A stretch of 64,000 bases of DNA from an uncultured Victivallales bacterium (GTDB lineage: Bacteria > Verrucomicrobiota > Lentisphaeria > Oligosphaerales > JAFGRS01). Shown piece after piece: positions 27,773 to 35,567 of this stretch. The notes beneath the pieces are model-generated. The model had not been told where the DNA came from, made no database searches, and was given only the letters and a program-made list of their open reading frames with translations. Where the stretch lies: positions 1-64,000 of the forward strand of contig CAILUI010000217.1 in the NCBI GenBank assembly GCA_903837355.1. Direction: 5' to 3'. The position numbers were made by a program, and so were the translations under genes. Numbering within the stretch: position 1 is the stretch's first letter; every line of letters starts with the position of its first letter.

Positions 27773-28417
27773 TCACGTGCCTGCGGCGAATCGCCGCAGA
27801 CGCTGCGAGAGTGCCAAGCCGAGCCCTTTGGCCTGCTCGAGTTTGTCGCGCTGCTTCTCCAGATCCGGCGTCATCTCGGGAGTGATCTTCGTCCCAGGAC
27901 CGAAGAACATGTGGATCGCACCAACCTTGCAGGTTTCGCCATAGCCGCACGTGAAGCAGCAGGCTGGGCCCTGTGCCGACAGACCGCCTACGCACTCGAC
28001 TTGGTTGTACTGGAAGAAGGTCTTGATGCTATCCACCACGCGATCCCCATTGCTGCCCCCTACGCCGACAGCCACACCGAGCTTACCGGCGACCGCCTTT
28101 CCCTCTTGATGCCGGAACTGGTAGAAGCGCTCGAGGAAGACATGCGTCAGACCATTGAGCGTCGAGAAGTAGTTTGCGCCGCCAATCACATAGGCGTCCG
28201 CCTCGACAATCTGCGAGCGTAGCGCGACCATGTCGTCTTTGACCTTGCAGACATTGTCATCGACGCATCCAAGGCAGGCGATACACGGCCCGATCCGCCG
28301 ACCGGCAAGCGACACGAACTCGGTGTCGCAGCCCTCGACTCCTGACAGAACTGCCAGGACGAGTTGATCCGTGGTCGAGCCCTTGCGGGGGCTTCCTGAG
28401 ATCCCAAGCACTTTCAC
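27773..28417 (-). CDS. Iron-sulfur flavoprotein / NADPH-dependent FMN reductase family
   Basis: A 214-aa flavodoxin-like protein opening with the FMN phosphate loop ISGSPRKGSTTDQL. Cys45, Cys48, Cys51 and Cys57 form the compact C-x2-C-x2-C-x5-C motif of methanosarcinal iron-sulfur flavoprotein, so a [4Fe-4S] cluster is likely; a second Cys-rich stretch (PACCFTCGYGETC, about 152-164) follows. It probably passes electrons from ferredoxin or NAD(P)H to a quinone, oxygen species or a partner. The start is GTG 28417 with AAAGGAG upstream. A TetR relic and TetR-type operator lie upstream. Confidence 0.8.
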   Translation of the reverse strand: MKVLGISGSPRKGSTTDQLVLAVLSGVEGCDTEFVSLAGRRIGPCIACLGCVDDNVCKVKDDMVALRSQIVEADAYVIGGANYFSTLNGLTHVFLERFYQFRHQEGKAVAGKLGVAVGVGGSNGDRVVDSIKTFFQYNQVECVGGLSAQGPACCFTCGYGETCKVGAIHMFFGPGTKITPEMTPDLEKQRDKLEQAKGLGLALSQRLRRFAAGT

Positions 28418-28495
28418 GGTTCGCTCCTTTCCGTTATGGCGGTTACGCGACAGACGTCAGCATGCGGACGCCGACACACCTTGACAGACACGGGT

Positions 28496-28588
28496 TCAGA
28501 GGCAACCACAGCGGTCAAAGCCCTTGAGACGAGCGAGGTCGTGGCTCACCTTGAGGAGGCGTTCGCGCGTTCCGTGAGGGCGTGCCAT
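28496..28588 (-). pseudogene. Relic of a TetR-family regulator N terminus
   Basis: A 30-codon frame on the minus strand begins MARPHGTRERLLKVS and continues to ARLKGF, which matches the first 24 residues of many TetR regulators (TRERLL...A...L....GF). It then ends in an unrelated DRCGCL and stop; no continuation of the helix-turn-helix is found in other frames. It lies between a TetR-type operator and the flavoprotein gene, where a repressor of that gene would be expected. The rest of the gene appears deleted. Confidence 0.55.
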
Positions 28589-28618
28589 TGCGGCGGCTTC
28601 TTCTTCCAGGAGATCTCC

Positions 28619-28636
28619 GTACCGACTGGTCGGTAC
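28619..28636 (-). promoter_or_regulatory. TetR-type operator palindrome
   Basis: Minus-strand GTACCGACCAGTCGGTAC is a perfect palindrome with eight-base arms and a two-base centre, 31 bases upstream of the TetR relic. It matches the site upstream of the TolC operon (56120-56137) at 14 of 18 positions with symmetric differences. The rest of the 28418-28738 gap holds only the TetR relic and the flavoprotein ribosome site. Confidence 0.55.
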
Positions 28637-28738
28637 GCACGATCGTGCCGGGTGACCCGGCGGGCAAACGAAGGAACGGCGATAACAGACGGCGGCGGCG
28701 AAGTCAGCGCTCCGGTCGAGCTACGTCACGCCCTGAGG

Positions 28739-30205
28739 TCAGGCGCCGCGGCAGTAGGCGTCCATGGCATCCAGAAGCCGCGGGAAGATGCCGTTGCGCA
28801 AACGCGGGTCGCCCCAACGGTGGAAGTCCTGCAGGACGTGATCCAGTCCCGGATCGTGCAGCTTCGCGAGGGCTTCGTTGAGCTCGGTGTAGAGAGGACC
28901 GCCGTAGGCGTCCACAAAGCCCGTGCGCGCGCCGTAAGCCCGGAGCCGCGCCAGCGCCTGGCCAATGGCCGCGGGGACCGCGGTTCCTGCCGCGACCGCC
29001 CGGTTGAGATCCACCAACGTGGCCCGCAATTCGAGGTTGGCGCAGAGGTCATCGAGGAAGCGCGTCGCGCTGCCGAACAGCAACCCGGCGAGGTCTCCCA
29101 CCCGCGGCGACGGCGGCGTGGCGAGGCGGATGGCCGCGGCGCAGCGCCGTTGCCGGTCCGGATCCTGCGAATCCAGTGCCCCCCAGGCGGCGACGATGGG
29201 CTCACTCAGCCCCGGCAGCAGGCGCTCGGCGAAGGCGCCGAAGTCCGCCGTCTGCAGGGTACCGCCGCGGGCGATGTGCGCGAACAGGTAGATGTGCGGA
29301 AGTTGCAGGCAGTGCGTCTGGGCATTGGCCATCACCCCGCGGGAATGCTGCTGTAACCGTTCTGCCGTCAAGTACCCCGCCACGCTCTCCGGCACTGAAC
29401 GCATCAACGGAAACACCGGCTCGCCTTCGATGACGCCGTAGGGGAACCACATGTTCTTGGCGTCAAGACTCAGGCTGGTAAGGGCCTGGTCATGCTCAGC
29501 CCGCAGAGACAGCGCGGACCAGGGTTCCGGAATATCGCGCTGCATCAGGGCCAACGTCTCCGGGAACTCGTCCGCGGTCCAGTCCGACCACATGTGGGCG
29601 GCGGCGTCAGGATTCGCCACCGCTTTGGCCCAGAAGCGGTTGTAGTTCTCCCAGCCAGCCAGCATCCAGTAGATAAACTCGGCCTTGGGGTTGAACGAGC
29701 GGAAAGCCTCGACTTGGCCCTTGACCAAACTGACAAACTCGTCTCGCGTCGAACCGATGTAGCCGCCCGGATCGCTGTCGATGATGGCCAGCGCGTCGGC
29801 GTGAGCCACCGCCGCGAACTGCCGGCGGCGACCGGCGAGAAAGGCCTCGACCTCGACGGCGGACTTCGGGTTCACCTTCTGTTCACAGACGAAATAGGGC
29901 CGTTCCTGGTAGGTGTAGCGCGCGGCCTCCGCGTTGCCGATGGTGTTTGGACAAGAGACCAGCGCAACGCGCATCCCGTGGGCAACCTGGGCGCGGTCGA
30001 TGGCCCGCGCAAGCGTCGCCAGGTAGTCGCGGTCAGAGGGGGTCGGTTCGGCAGGCATGCAGTCGAACAACGGCCAGACCATCACCATGTCGTAGCCGAG
30101 CTTGGCCAAGCCGTCGAGGAACCCATCCCAGTCCGCCAGCGTCCACGTACGCGCCGCGTACGGCCGCCGGTAACCCCAATGGGTATGTACATACATGCCG
30201 AGCAT
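28739..30205 (-). CDS. Putative TIM-barrel glycosidase-like protein
   Basis: A 488-aa cytosolic protein without a signal peptide. The first 300 residues alternate beta strands and helices in TIM-barrel fashion (YVHTHWGYRRPYAARTW, YDMVMVWPLFD, ADALAIIDSDPGGYIGS, AEFIYWMLAGWENYNRFW), with several exposed Asp, Glu and Trp as in carbohydrate-active enzymes; the rest is helical. I cannot assign a family or catalytic pair. The ATG at 30205 has GGAGG seven bases upstream. It begins 24 bases after the hemerythrin stop, so the two may be co-transcribed. Confidence 0.55.
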   Translation of the reverse strand: MLGMYVHTHWGYRRPYAARTWTLADWDGFLDGLAKLGYDMVMVWPLFDCMPAEPTPSDRDYLATLARAIDRAQVAHGMRVALVSCPNTIGNAEAARYTYQERPYFVCEQKVNPKSAVEVEAFLAGRRRQFAAVAHADALAIIDSDPGGYIGSTRDEFVSLVKGQVEAFRSFNPKAEFIYWMLAGWENYNRFWAKAVANPDAAAHMWSDWTADEFPETLALMQRDIPEPWSALSLRAEHDQALTSLSLDAKNMWFPYGVIEGEPVFPLMRSVPESVAGYLTAERLQQHSRGVMANAQTHCLQLPHIYLFAHIARGGTLQTADFGAFAERLLPGLSEPIVAAWGALDSQDPDRQRRCAAAIRLATPPSPRVGDLAGLLFGSATRFLDDLCANLELRATLVDLNRAVAAGTAVPAAIGQALARLRAYGARTGFVDAYGGPLYTELNEALAKLHDPGLDHVLQDFHRWGDPRLRNGIFPRLLDAMDAYCRGA

Positions 30206-30229
30206 GTCAGGTCCTCCAGCTCGCCGCCC

Positions 30230-30658
30230 TCACTCCTCCGCCCCGATCACGATGCCGCGGCTCTGCAGGAAACCGCCAAACTCGCGGTCCATGAAACAGA
30301 TGTGCTTCGTCAACCAGCGCATGAGCAGGGTGTTGATCGAATCCGCCAATGCCTTCGTCACCCCCTCCTCCTCAAGATCCTCATGAAAGGTGCAGAGCAG
30401 GCTCCGGAAGTGCTCGTGCTCGACCTTCTGCGCGGCCAGCCCCGGGTAAGCCGTGGCCGCCATGTGCTGCTCTTCGGTCGTAAAGTGCAGGTGCGTATAA
30501 TCGACCAGGAAAGTCAGCGTCGCCTGAACCTCGGTCTCGCCCTGCCGTTTGGCGATGGCGACGGCCAGCTCGTTGAGATGCCGAATCAGGGCCTTGTGCT
30601 GTTCATCAACCAGCGGTATCCCCACCGCGAGGGCACTCGTCCACTCCAGGTTCGCCAT
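30230..30658 (-). CDS. Bacteriohemerythrin
   Basis: A 142-aa four-helix di-iron oxygen carrier or sensor. The ligand set is complete: His in DEQHK, His and Glu in HLHFTTEEQHM, His pair in KVEHEHF and the final His/Asp in TKHICFMD. It starts MANLEWTSALAVGIPLVDEQH as in the bacteriohemerythrin family. AGGAG precedes the ATG and a good promoter lies at 30723-30751. A role in oxygen buffering or delivery is inferred, fitting a micro-oxic or anaerobic lifestyle. Confidence 0.92.
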   Translation of the reverse strand: MANLEWTSALAVGIPLVDEQHKALIRHLNELAVAIAKRQGETEVQATLTFLVDYTHLHFTTEEQHMAATAYPGLAAQKVEHEHFRSLLCTFHEDLEEEGVTKALADSINTLLMRWLTKHICFMDREFGGFLQSRGIVIGAEE

Positions 30659-30722
30659 CGTCGTGACTCCTGCATTGCCTCACTCATTGCGGCACCGCCG
30701 GCCAGAGCCAGCCGTGGGCGTG

Positions 30723-30751
30723 ACGATACCACCGGCACGGGCCGAGTTCAA
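30723..30751 (-). promoter_or_regulatory. Sigma-70-like promoter of hemerythrin
   Basis: Minus strand TTGAAC (30746-30751), a 17-base spacer, and TATCGT (30723-30728), about 65 bases upstream of the hemerythrin start codon. Confidence 0.5.
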
Positions 30752-30829
30752 CCACAGCCGTGAGCGTGGATGCCAACGCCCGCCAGCATTCCGGACCACG
30801 GCGCCCCCCGCTACACGCCGTCCACGGGG

Positions 30830-33052
30830 CTACGGACTCTGGTAGCGGTAGTTGAAACGGCCGTTGGGCGCGGCATCGCCGTTCACGGTGAACTCCGACA
30901 GGGCCTCGGACTGACGGTTGTCGGCCCACTTGAAGTCAAATTGGAAACTGGCCGCCTCGGCAATCCCGAGCAACCGCCGGGGCACGGCCACCATGAGGCG
31001 GTTCCCCTCGACGCGCAGGCCCACCTCAGCCACCGTCTCCCAGCCCGTGCCGGACCAGCGCATCAGGGTGCTCGTTTCCGCGGCCCTGACCGTGCGGTTC
31101 ACCATGACGTCATAGCCTTCCCAGCCGCTGCCGCGCTGACCGTCGAGGTCCAGGAAGAGTTCCATCCAATGCGCGTCCGTCCAAGGACTCAGCGGTCCCT
31201 GCGTTTCGGCGTAGAAGGTGACGGTCTCGCGGTCGCAGGCGATGCGCAGCAGCGCCAGGTCATTCCGGCCACTGTCATTGCGGTAGCGAGCGTGGTTGTT
31301 ATAGCCGGCATGGTCGCGACGCGCGGCGTCGTTGAGGTCGTCGACGAACTCCGGCTGGACCCCGTCCCACTGGCTCCAGGCGCCCTTCTGATCGATCGTC
31401 CGTAGCGGGCTCGCCAGCGCCGGTTTACGGACCCCTTTGTAGCGTCGTATATAACTCGTCAGTAGATAGTAGTAGTTATCTCCATGACCGCCTAGCATGG
31501 GCTCGATGTCGCGACTGTGCTCCTGATCGAATTGATCGACGAACATGACCGGAAGCTTCACCCCGCCAAAGTCGTTGAAGCGGCCCGCAATCCACTCGTT
31601 CCAGCCGGTGACAAAGACGAACTCGGGATCCTCCGCCAGGGCCCGTTCGAACTGTTCCTGGAGGTTCCAGCCAACGTTGACCGCCCCTGGTTCCTGGGCC
31701 CGATCGCCCTGGGTCTGGGTGAAACTGCGACCGCGCGCACCGCGCTCGCTCATCGAGCCCAGGCGGTTCCCCACCGCGTTCTGCGCGACGCCTACCGACA
31801 TCTGCTCCTTGACCCCGGCAGCGTTCCGGAAGACATGCTGGGGGTAGACCTCCAGCCAACTCCACATGTCCGGCCGCAGCGGACCCTCGAAGTAGCTGGC
31901 CTGGGGAGCGCGGAAGGTGAAGAACGAGCGCGTCTCAGCCAGCACCGAGTCCTGCCGTTGGTGACCGATGCTGCGATCGCCGGGTACTGCCACGCCGTCC
32001 GCGTAGGCCTGGCCGTCCGCCAACACGTCCTGCGGCGCACCCCACCAACCGATCTGCCCGCGCGGATCCGTTGCCTCCAGGTAATAGCTGCCGGCCTCCT
32101 GTACTGCCGAGCAGGGCAGTGTCAGCCAAGCGTTGTCGGCGACGTTCTCGAAACGCTGCGTGGCCAGGCGCGCCCCGCCCGGCCCCCCGCGGTAGAGGCT
32201 CAGAGTGACCGCGGCATCCTGGGTCAGGTAGGTCGGGAATGGAGCCTGCACGGCGACGAAGGGCTCACGCAAGGTCACGGTCTGCCCCAGTGTGTGCCCC
32301 GGCTCAAGACGGGTCGGGACATCGTTCCGCACCACGTCCTGCGTCCCCGTAAGCAGCGCCGGATCAGCAAGAATGAGGGGTTTCCCCTGCCAGCGGAACC
32401 AGAGTTCGGGGTGTAGGCCGGGCTGGTACAGGTCGCGGTAAAGCTCTGCCACCACCTTCTGAGGCGTCCAGAACGGACACAGGAAGGCGACCTGAGGCGT
32501 GCGCGCGCCCTGCTGACGCACGCTGGCCCACTCATCCAGCAATGCCATGTAGTACTCCTTGTAGGTCAACTGGTTCGTGACATCGAAGAGGACCATGTCC
32601 ACACCGGCGTCGCTGAGCATCTGAGCGTGCTTGCGCAACACGTAGCGGTCATCCGTGCGGTAGTACCCGAACAGCGGTTCGCCCCAGTGGTGTGGGGCAT
32701 GCAGAGGACCCCACAGCGGGCTCTCGGGCTTCTGCATGGCCTCGGGATCCTGGCGCAGGATCTGCGTGACGTCCTTGGGGCCGTGCTCCTCGTGAGCGCC
32801 GAGCCAGAGAAAGTAGAAGATGCCCACCGTTCGGCCAGACCGCGGGGGCCCGACCTCTGCCGCGCCCGGCAGCGACCGCCCCAGGCCGTCGGTGGCCACC
32901 CAGGTGTCGCTGCGGGCGTCGCGCGTTGGCGGCGGCACCGCGTCGGCGGCCCTGAGTGCAGGGCCACCTGGAACGAGCGGCGGTGCCTGCGCCGCCAGGC
33001 CCAGCACGCCGACCGACAGCAAACCGACGAATCGCCATAGGCTGGATGTCAT
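30830..33052 (-). CDS. Secreted GH99/DUF5010-like protein with CBM9-like C terminus
   Basis: A 740-aa exported protein (signal peptide ending near residue 22). The catalytic-type region contains GIFYFLWLGAHEEHGP, AGVDMVLFDVTN and, near residue 482, VTGWNEWIAG, the Trp-Asn-Glu-Trp block of GH99/WbsX-like barrels; the overall layout recalls DUF5010. A beta-sandwich insertion occupies about 260-350. The last 140 residues (TDAHWMELFLDLDG, FQFDFKWADN) resemble family 9 carbohydrate-binding modules. The ATG at 33052 is chosen because the frame upstream overlaps a divergent gene. Likely an extracellular glycan hydrolase; substrate unknown. Confidence 0.65.
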   Translation of the reverse strand: MTSSLWRFVGLLSVGVLGLAAQAPPLVPGGPALRAADAVPPPTRDARSDTWVATDGLGRSLPGAAEVGPPRSGRTVGIFYFLWLGAHEEHGPKDVTQILRQDPEAMQKPESPLWGPLHAPHHWGEPLFGYYRTDDRYVLRKHAQMLSDAGVDMVLFDVTNQLTYKEYYMALLDEWASVRQQGARTPQVAFLCPFWTPQKVVAELYRDLYQPGLHPELWFRWQGKPLILADPALLTGTQDVVRNDVPTRLEPGHTLGQTVTLREPFVAVQAPFPTYLTQDAAVTLSLYRGGPGGARLATQRFENVADNAWLTLPCSAVQEAGSYYLEATDPRGQIGWWGAPQDVLADGQAYADGVAVPGDRSIGHQRQDSVLAETRSFFTFRAPQASYFEGPLRPDMWSWLEVYPQHVFRNAAGVKEQMSVGVAQNAVGNRLGSMSERGARGRSFTQTQGDRAQEPGAVNVGWNLQEQFERALAEDPEFVFVTGWNEWIAGRFNDFGGVKLPVMFVDQFDQEHSRDIEPMLGGHGDNYYYLLTSYIRRYKGVRKPALASPLRTIDQKGAWSQWDGVQPEFVDDLNDAARRDHAGYNNHARYRNDSGRNDLALLRIACDRETVTFYAETQGPLSPWTDAHWMELFLDLDGQRGSGWEGYDVMVNRTVRAAETSTLMRWSGTGWETVAEVGLRVEGNRLMVAVPRRLLGIAEAASFQFDFKWADNRQSEALSEFTVNGDAAPNGRFNYRYQSP

Positions 33053-33184
33053 GACGGGCACCCCTTCCCAACACACACACTTGCCAGGTGGGCAGCGATG
33101 ATACGCACGATACGGCACCAATGTAGCGCCGCGAAGGCCCGACCGGGCTGGCAGGCCGTACCGGTTGGCACTAGACTGAGGACC

Positions 33185-34186
33185 ATGATGCAAAGGCGGA
33201 CACTCATGGGTTGCGCGGCGCTCCTGACACTCGGCCTGGGCAGCGTGACGCTCGGGGCGATTGCCCTCTGGTGGTACTTCCACCCCAGCGTCGAGCGCAC
33301 CTCTGCTATCCCCTACGGCGAGCGCCGCGGCCGGCCTCTGACCCTGGAGATGCTGCGACCGCGCCGCCCCAATGGCCTGGGGGTGGTACTGGTCGTCAGC
33401 GGCGGCTGGCGCTCGGATCCACGTTCGGTGCAGCCCGCCATCCTGGCTCCCCTCCTGCGCCGGGGCTACACGATCCTCGCCGTCTCGCACCTGTCGCAAC
33501 CGGAAGCCAGCATTGCAGAGATCGCCGAGGATGTACAGCGTGGGATGCGCTTCGTCCGCTACCACGCCCGCGAGTATGGCGTCGACCCCAACCGCCTGGC
33601 GGCCATCGGCGGCAGCGCCGGCGGACACCTCAGCCTGCTCCTGGCCACGCGCGGTGGTAAGGGAGTCGAGACGGCACCCGACCCCGTGGACCGCGAAAGC
33701 AGTACCGTGCAGGCCGCCGCCGTCTTCTTCCCGGTCACAGACCTGCTGAACCTGGGCACGTCGACGGAGAACCCTGGCGACGGCGGCCCGCCGAAGAGCT
33801 TCGTGGCCGCCTTCTGTCCGGACGCCGCCGCTCGCCTCGCCTGGCCGGCCACGGGTCGCGACCTTTCGCCGATCTACCACATCACGGCCAACCTGCCCCC
33901 GATCCTGATCCTGCATGGCAGCGCGGACACGCTGGTTCCGCTCGACCAATCGGTCCGCTTCCGCGACCGTGCCGTTGCGGCTGGCCGGACAGTGCAGTTG
34001 CTGGTGCGACCCGGCAAGAAGCACGGCTGGCCAAGTATGCTGTGGGACATGCGGCTCTTTGCAGACTGGTTCGACGCGCACCTGCGGACACCGCCCCCCG
34101 CCGATTCGGCCGCCGGCGCACAGACCGCGCCGACCGGCGACGCTCTGCCCGCCCCCGGCCGGTCGTCAGTCGGGCCAGGTCCCTGA
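33185..34186 (+). CDS. Membrane-anchored alpha/beta-hydrolase (esterase, BD-FAE-like)
   Basis: A 333-aa hydrolase with one N-terminal membrane helix (about 7-30), so the catalytic domain probably faces the periplasm. The nucleophile elbow is GGSAGG, the acid is the Asp in HGSADTLVPL, and the His is in GKKHGW, the order of carbohydrate-esterase and BD-FAE type prolyl-oligopeptidase-like enzymes. The C terminus is Ala/Pro-rich. A possible CTGGCA-18-TAGACT promoter ends only eight bases before the ATG, so the mRNA may be nearly leaderless. It is divergent from the GH99-like gene, suggesting a shared glycan-processing role. Confidence 0.78.
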   Translation: MMQRRTLMGCAALLTLGLGSVTLGAIALWWYFHPSVERTSAIPYGERRGRPLTLEMLRPRRPNGLGVVLVVSGGWRSDPRSVQPAILAPLLRRGYTILAVSHLSQPEASIAEIAEDVQRGMRFVRYHAREYGVDPNRLAAIGGSAGGHLSLLLATRGGKGVETAPDPVDRESSTVQAAAVFFPVTDLLNLGTSTENPGDGGPPKSFVAAFCPDAAARLAWPATGRDLSPIYHITANLPPILILHGSADTLVPLDQSVRFRDRAVAAGRTVQLLVRPGKKHGWPSMLWDMRLFADWFDAHLRTPPPADSAAGAQTAPTGDALPAPGRSSVGPGP

Positions 34187-34189
34187 CAC

Positions 34190-34218
34190 TTGATCACGCG
34201 CCCCGCCCGTACCATAGT
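34190..34218 (+). promoter_or_regulatory. Candidate promoter for the 34.3-kb lipoprotein
   Basis: TTGATC (34190-34195), a 17-base spacer and CATAGT (34213-34218) lie about 70 bases upstream of the small lipoprotein. Both boxes match the sigma-70 consensus at four of six positions. Confidence 0.4.
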
Positions 34219-34289
34219 ACCGGCCGTCATGGGACCGGCGCGGTGATGACCGAACGCCGGTGACCGGGTACACACACGGAGACACGCAC

Positions 34290-34472
34290 ATGAAGAAACT
34301 GCTGATGATGCTGGTGGCTGGAACCCTGGTCTTCGCGGCGAGCGGCTGCCGCGAGAAGTCGACCAGCGAGAAGCTGAAGGACGCCGCTGCCTCCGCCAAG
34401 AAGGACGCCGGCAAGGCGGTCGACTCTGCCAAGAAGGACGCCACCAAGGCCCTGGACGACCTGAAGAAGTGA
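34290..34472 (+). CDS. Small Lys-rich repeat lipoprotein
   Basis: A 60-aa protein with signal peptide and lipobox (FAASGC, Cys at about 20), so a 41-residue mature lipoprotein. The mature part is one long amphipathic helix containing two successive 11-residue units, SAKKDAGKAVD and SAKKDATKALD, an 11-mer pattern like that of LEA and apolipoprotein helices. Such proteins often protect envelopes or bind membranes or polyanions, but nothing here decides. GGAG lies upstream of the ATG; the next gene starts 16 bases later. Confidence 0.75.
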   Translation: MKKLLMMLVAGTLVFAASGCREKSTSEKLKDAAASAKKDAGKAVDSAKKDATKALDDLKK

Positions 34473-34488
34473 CGGTTCCCTGCCGCCT

Positions 34489-35487
34489 ATGCTGAGTGTC
34501 GCCTTCATCGGCCTGGAGCACTGGCACGCGCCGTTCTACATGGCTGCCATGAAGGCCATGGGCTATCCGATCGCCGCGGTCGCCGACCGGGATGCCGACA
34601 TGTGCGAGTTCCGCGCTCGCGCCGCGGACTGCACGGCGCCACGCTATACGGACTACGAGCGCCTGCTGCGCGAGATCAGGCCTGACTTTGTCTTCGCCCA
34701 CGCTCCGCACGACCAGATGACCGACCTGGCGGAGTGGCTGGTCGAGCACAATCTGCCCTTCCACATGGAGAAGCCCATGGGCCTCTCCTGGCAGCGCTTG
34801 GCCGCGGTCGCGCAGAAAGCGCGTCGCAAGGGGCTCTGGAATGGCGTGGCCTTGGTCAGTCGCCAGTACGGCATCGTCCGCCGTCTGCGCGAGCTGGGCC
34901 CGCAGATGGGGACACTGCAACGCTACTACTACGCCCTGCTCGCCGGCCCGCCCGTGCGCTACCCGGAGTGGCGCTGCGAATGGATGCTCCAACCCGAGCG
35001 AGCCGGTGCCGGACCGTTGTGGAACTTCGGCGCGCATGTCATCGATCTGTTTATCCTCCTGGGCAAAGCACCTGTCGTCGAGGTGACCGCCAACTGGAGG
35101 TCCGACATCCATCACCTGCCGGTGGAGGACCTCTGCACTCTGCGCCTGCGCAACAGTCGGGGCGTGGTCGGCATCGGCGAAGTCAGCTACAGTACGCCGA
35201 CGGGATACGAGCGCTTTCTCTCGATCACCACCGACGCCCTGCAGGTGCATACCGACACGCCCGGCAAGGGCACCATCAAGAAGTTCGGCGCCGCGGCCGA
35301 AGTCATCGACGGCCCCGAGTTCAATGACGTCTACCCGTTCCAGACGCGGGACGTGCTGGAGTGTTTTGCCGCGGGGCGCCCGCCCGTGGCCGACATCGAC
35401 GACATGGTGGCGACGCTCCGCGTCATGGAAGCGGCCAAAGCATCGGCACAGGCCGGCGGCAAACCCGTCGCTCTGCCGGTACTCTGA
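34489..35487 (+). CDS. Gfo/Idh/MocA-family oxidoreductase
   Basis: A 332-aa NAD(P)-dependent dehydrogenase of sugar or inositol type. The Rossmann start VAFIGLEHWHAPF lacks the usual GxGxxG (it reads GLEHWH, a variant seen in some family members). The conserved MEKPMG block with the catalytic-site Lys is present, and GAHVIDLFILLG matches the downstream helix with its conserved His and Asp. Cytosolic. It lies 16 bases after the lipoprotein gene without a strong ribosome site, and 80 bases before the SGNH-ligase fusion. Substrate unknown. Confidence 0.82.
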   Translation: MLSVAFIGLEHWHAPFYMAAMKAMGYPIAAVADRDADMCEFRARAADCTAPRYTDYERLLREIRPDFVFAHAPHDQMTDLAEWLVEHNLPFHMEKPMGLSWQRLAAVAQKARRKGLWNGVALVSRQYGIVRRLRELGPQMGTLQRYYYALLAGPPVRYPEWRCEWMLQPERAGAGPLWNFGAHVIDLFILLGKAPVVEVTANWRSDIHHLPVEDLCTLRLRNSRGVVGIGEVSYSTPTGYERFLSITTDALQVHTDTPGKGTIKKFGAAAEVIDGPEFNDVYPFQTRDVLECFAAGRPPVADIDDMVATLRVMEAAKASAQAGGKPVALPVL

Positions 35488-35567
35488 ACAACCAGCGGCA
35501 AACCGGCAACCGGCCGTACCCGCCCGTGCACAGCGCCCGGCGACTGGCGTAGCAGGAGTGGCAGAGC

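Noticed and set aside
28481..28486. TTGACA on the plus strand as a promoter
   Set aside because: No -10 lies at 16-18 bases and no plus-strand gene follows.
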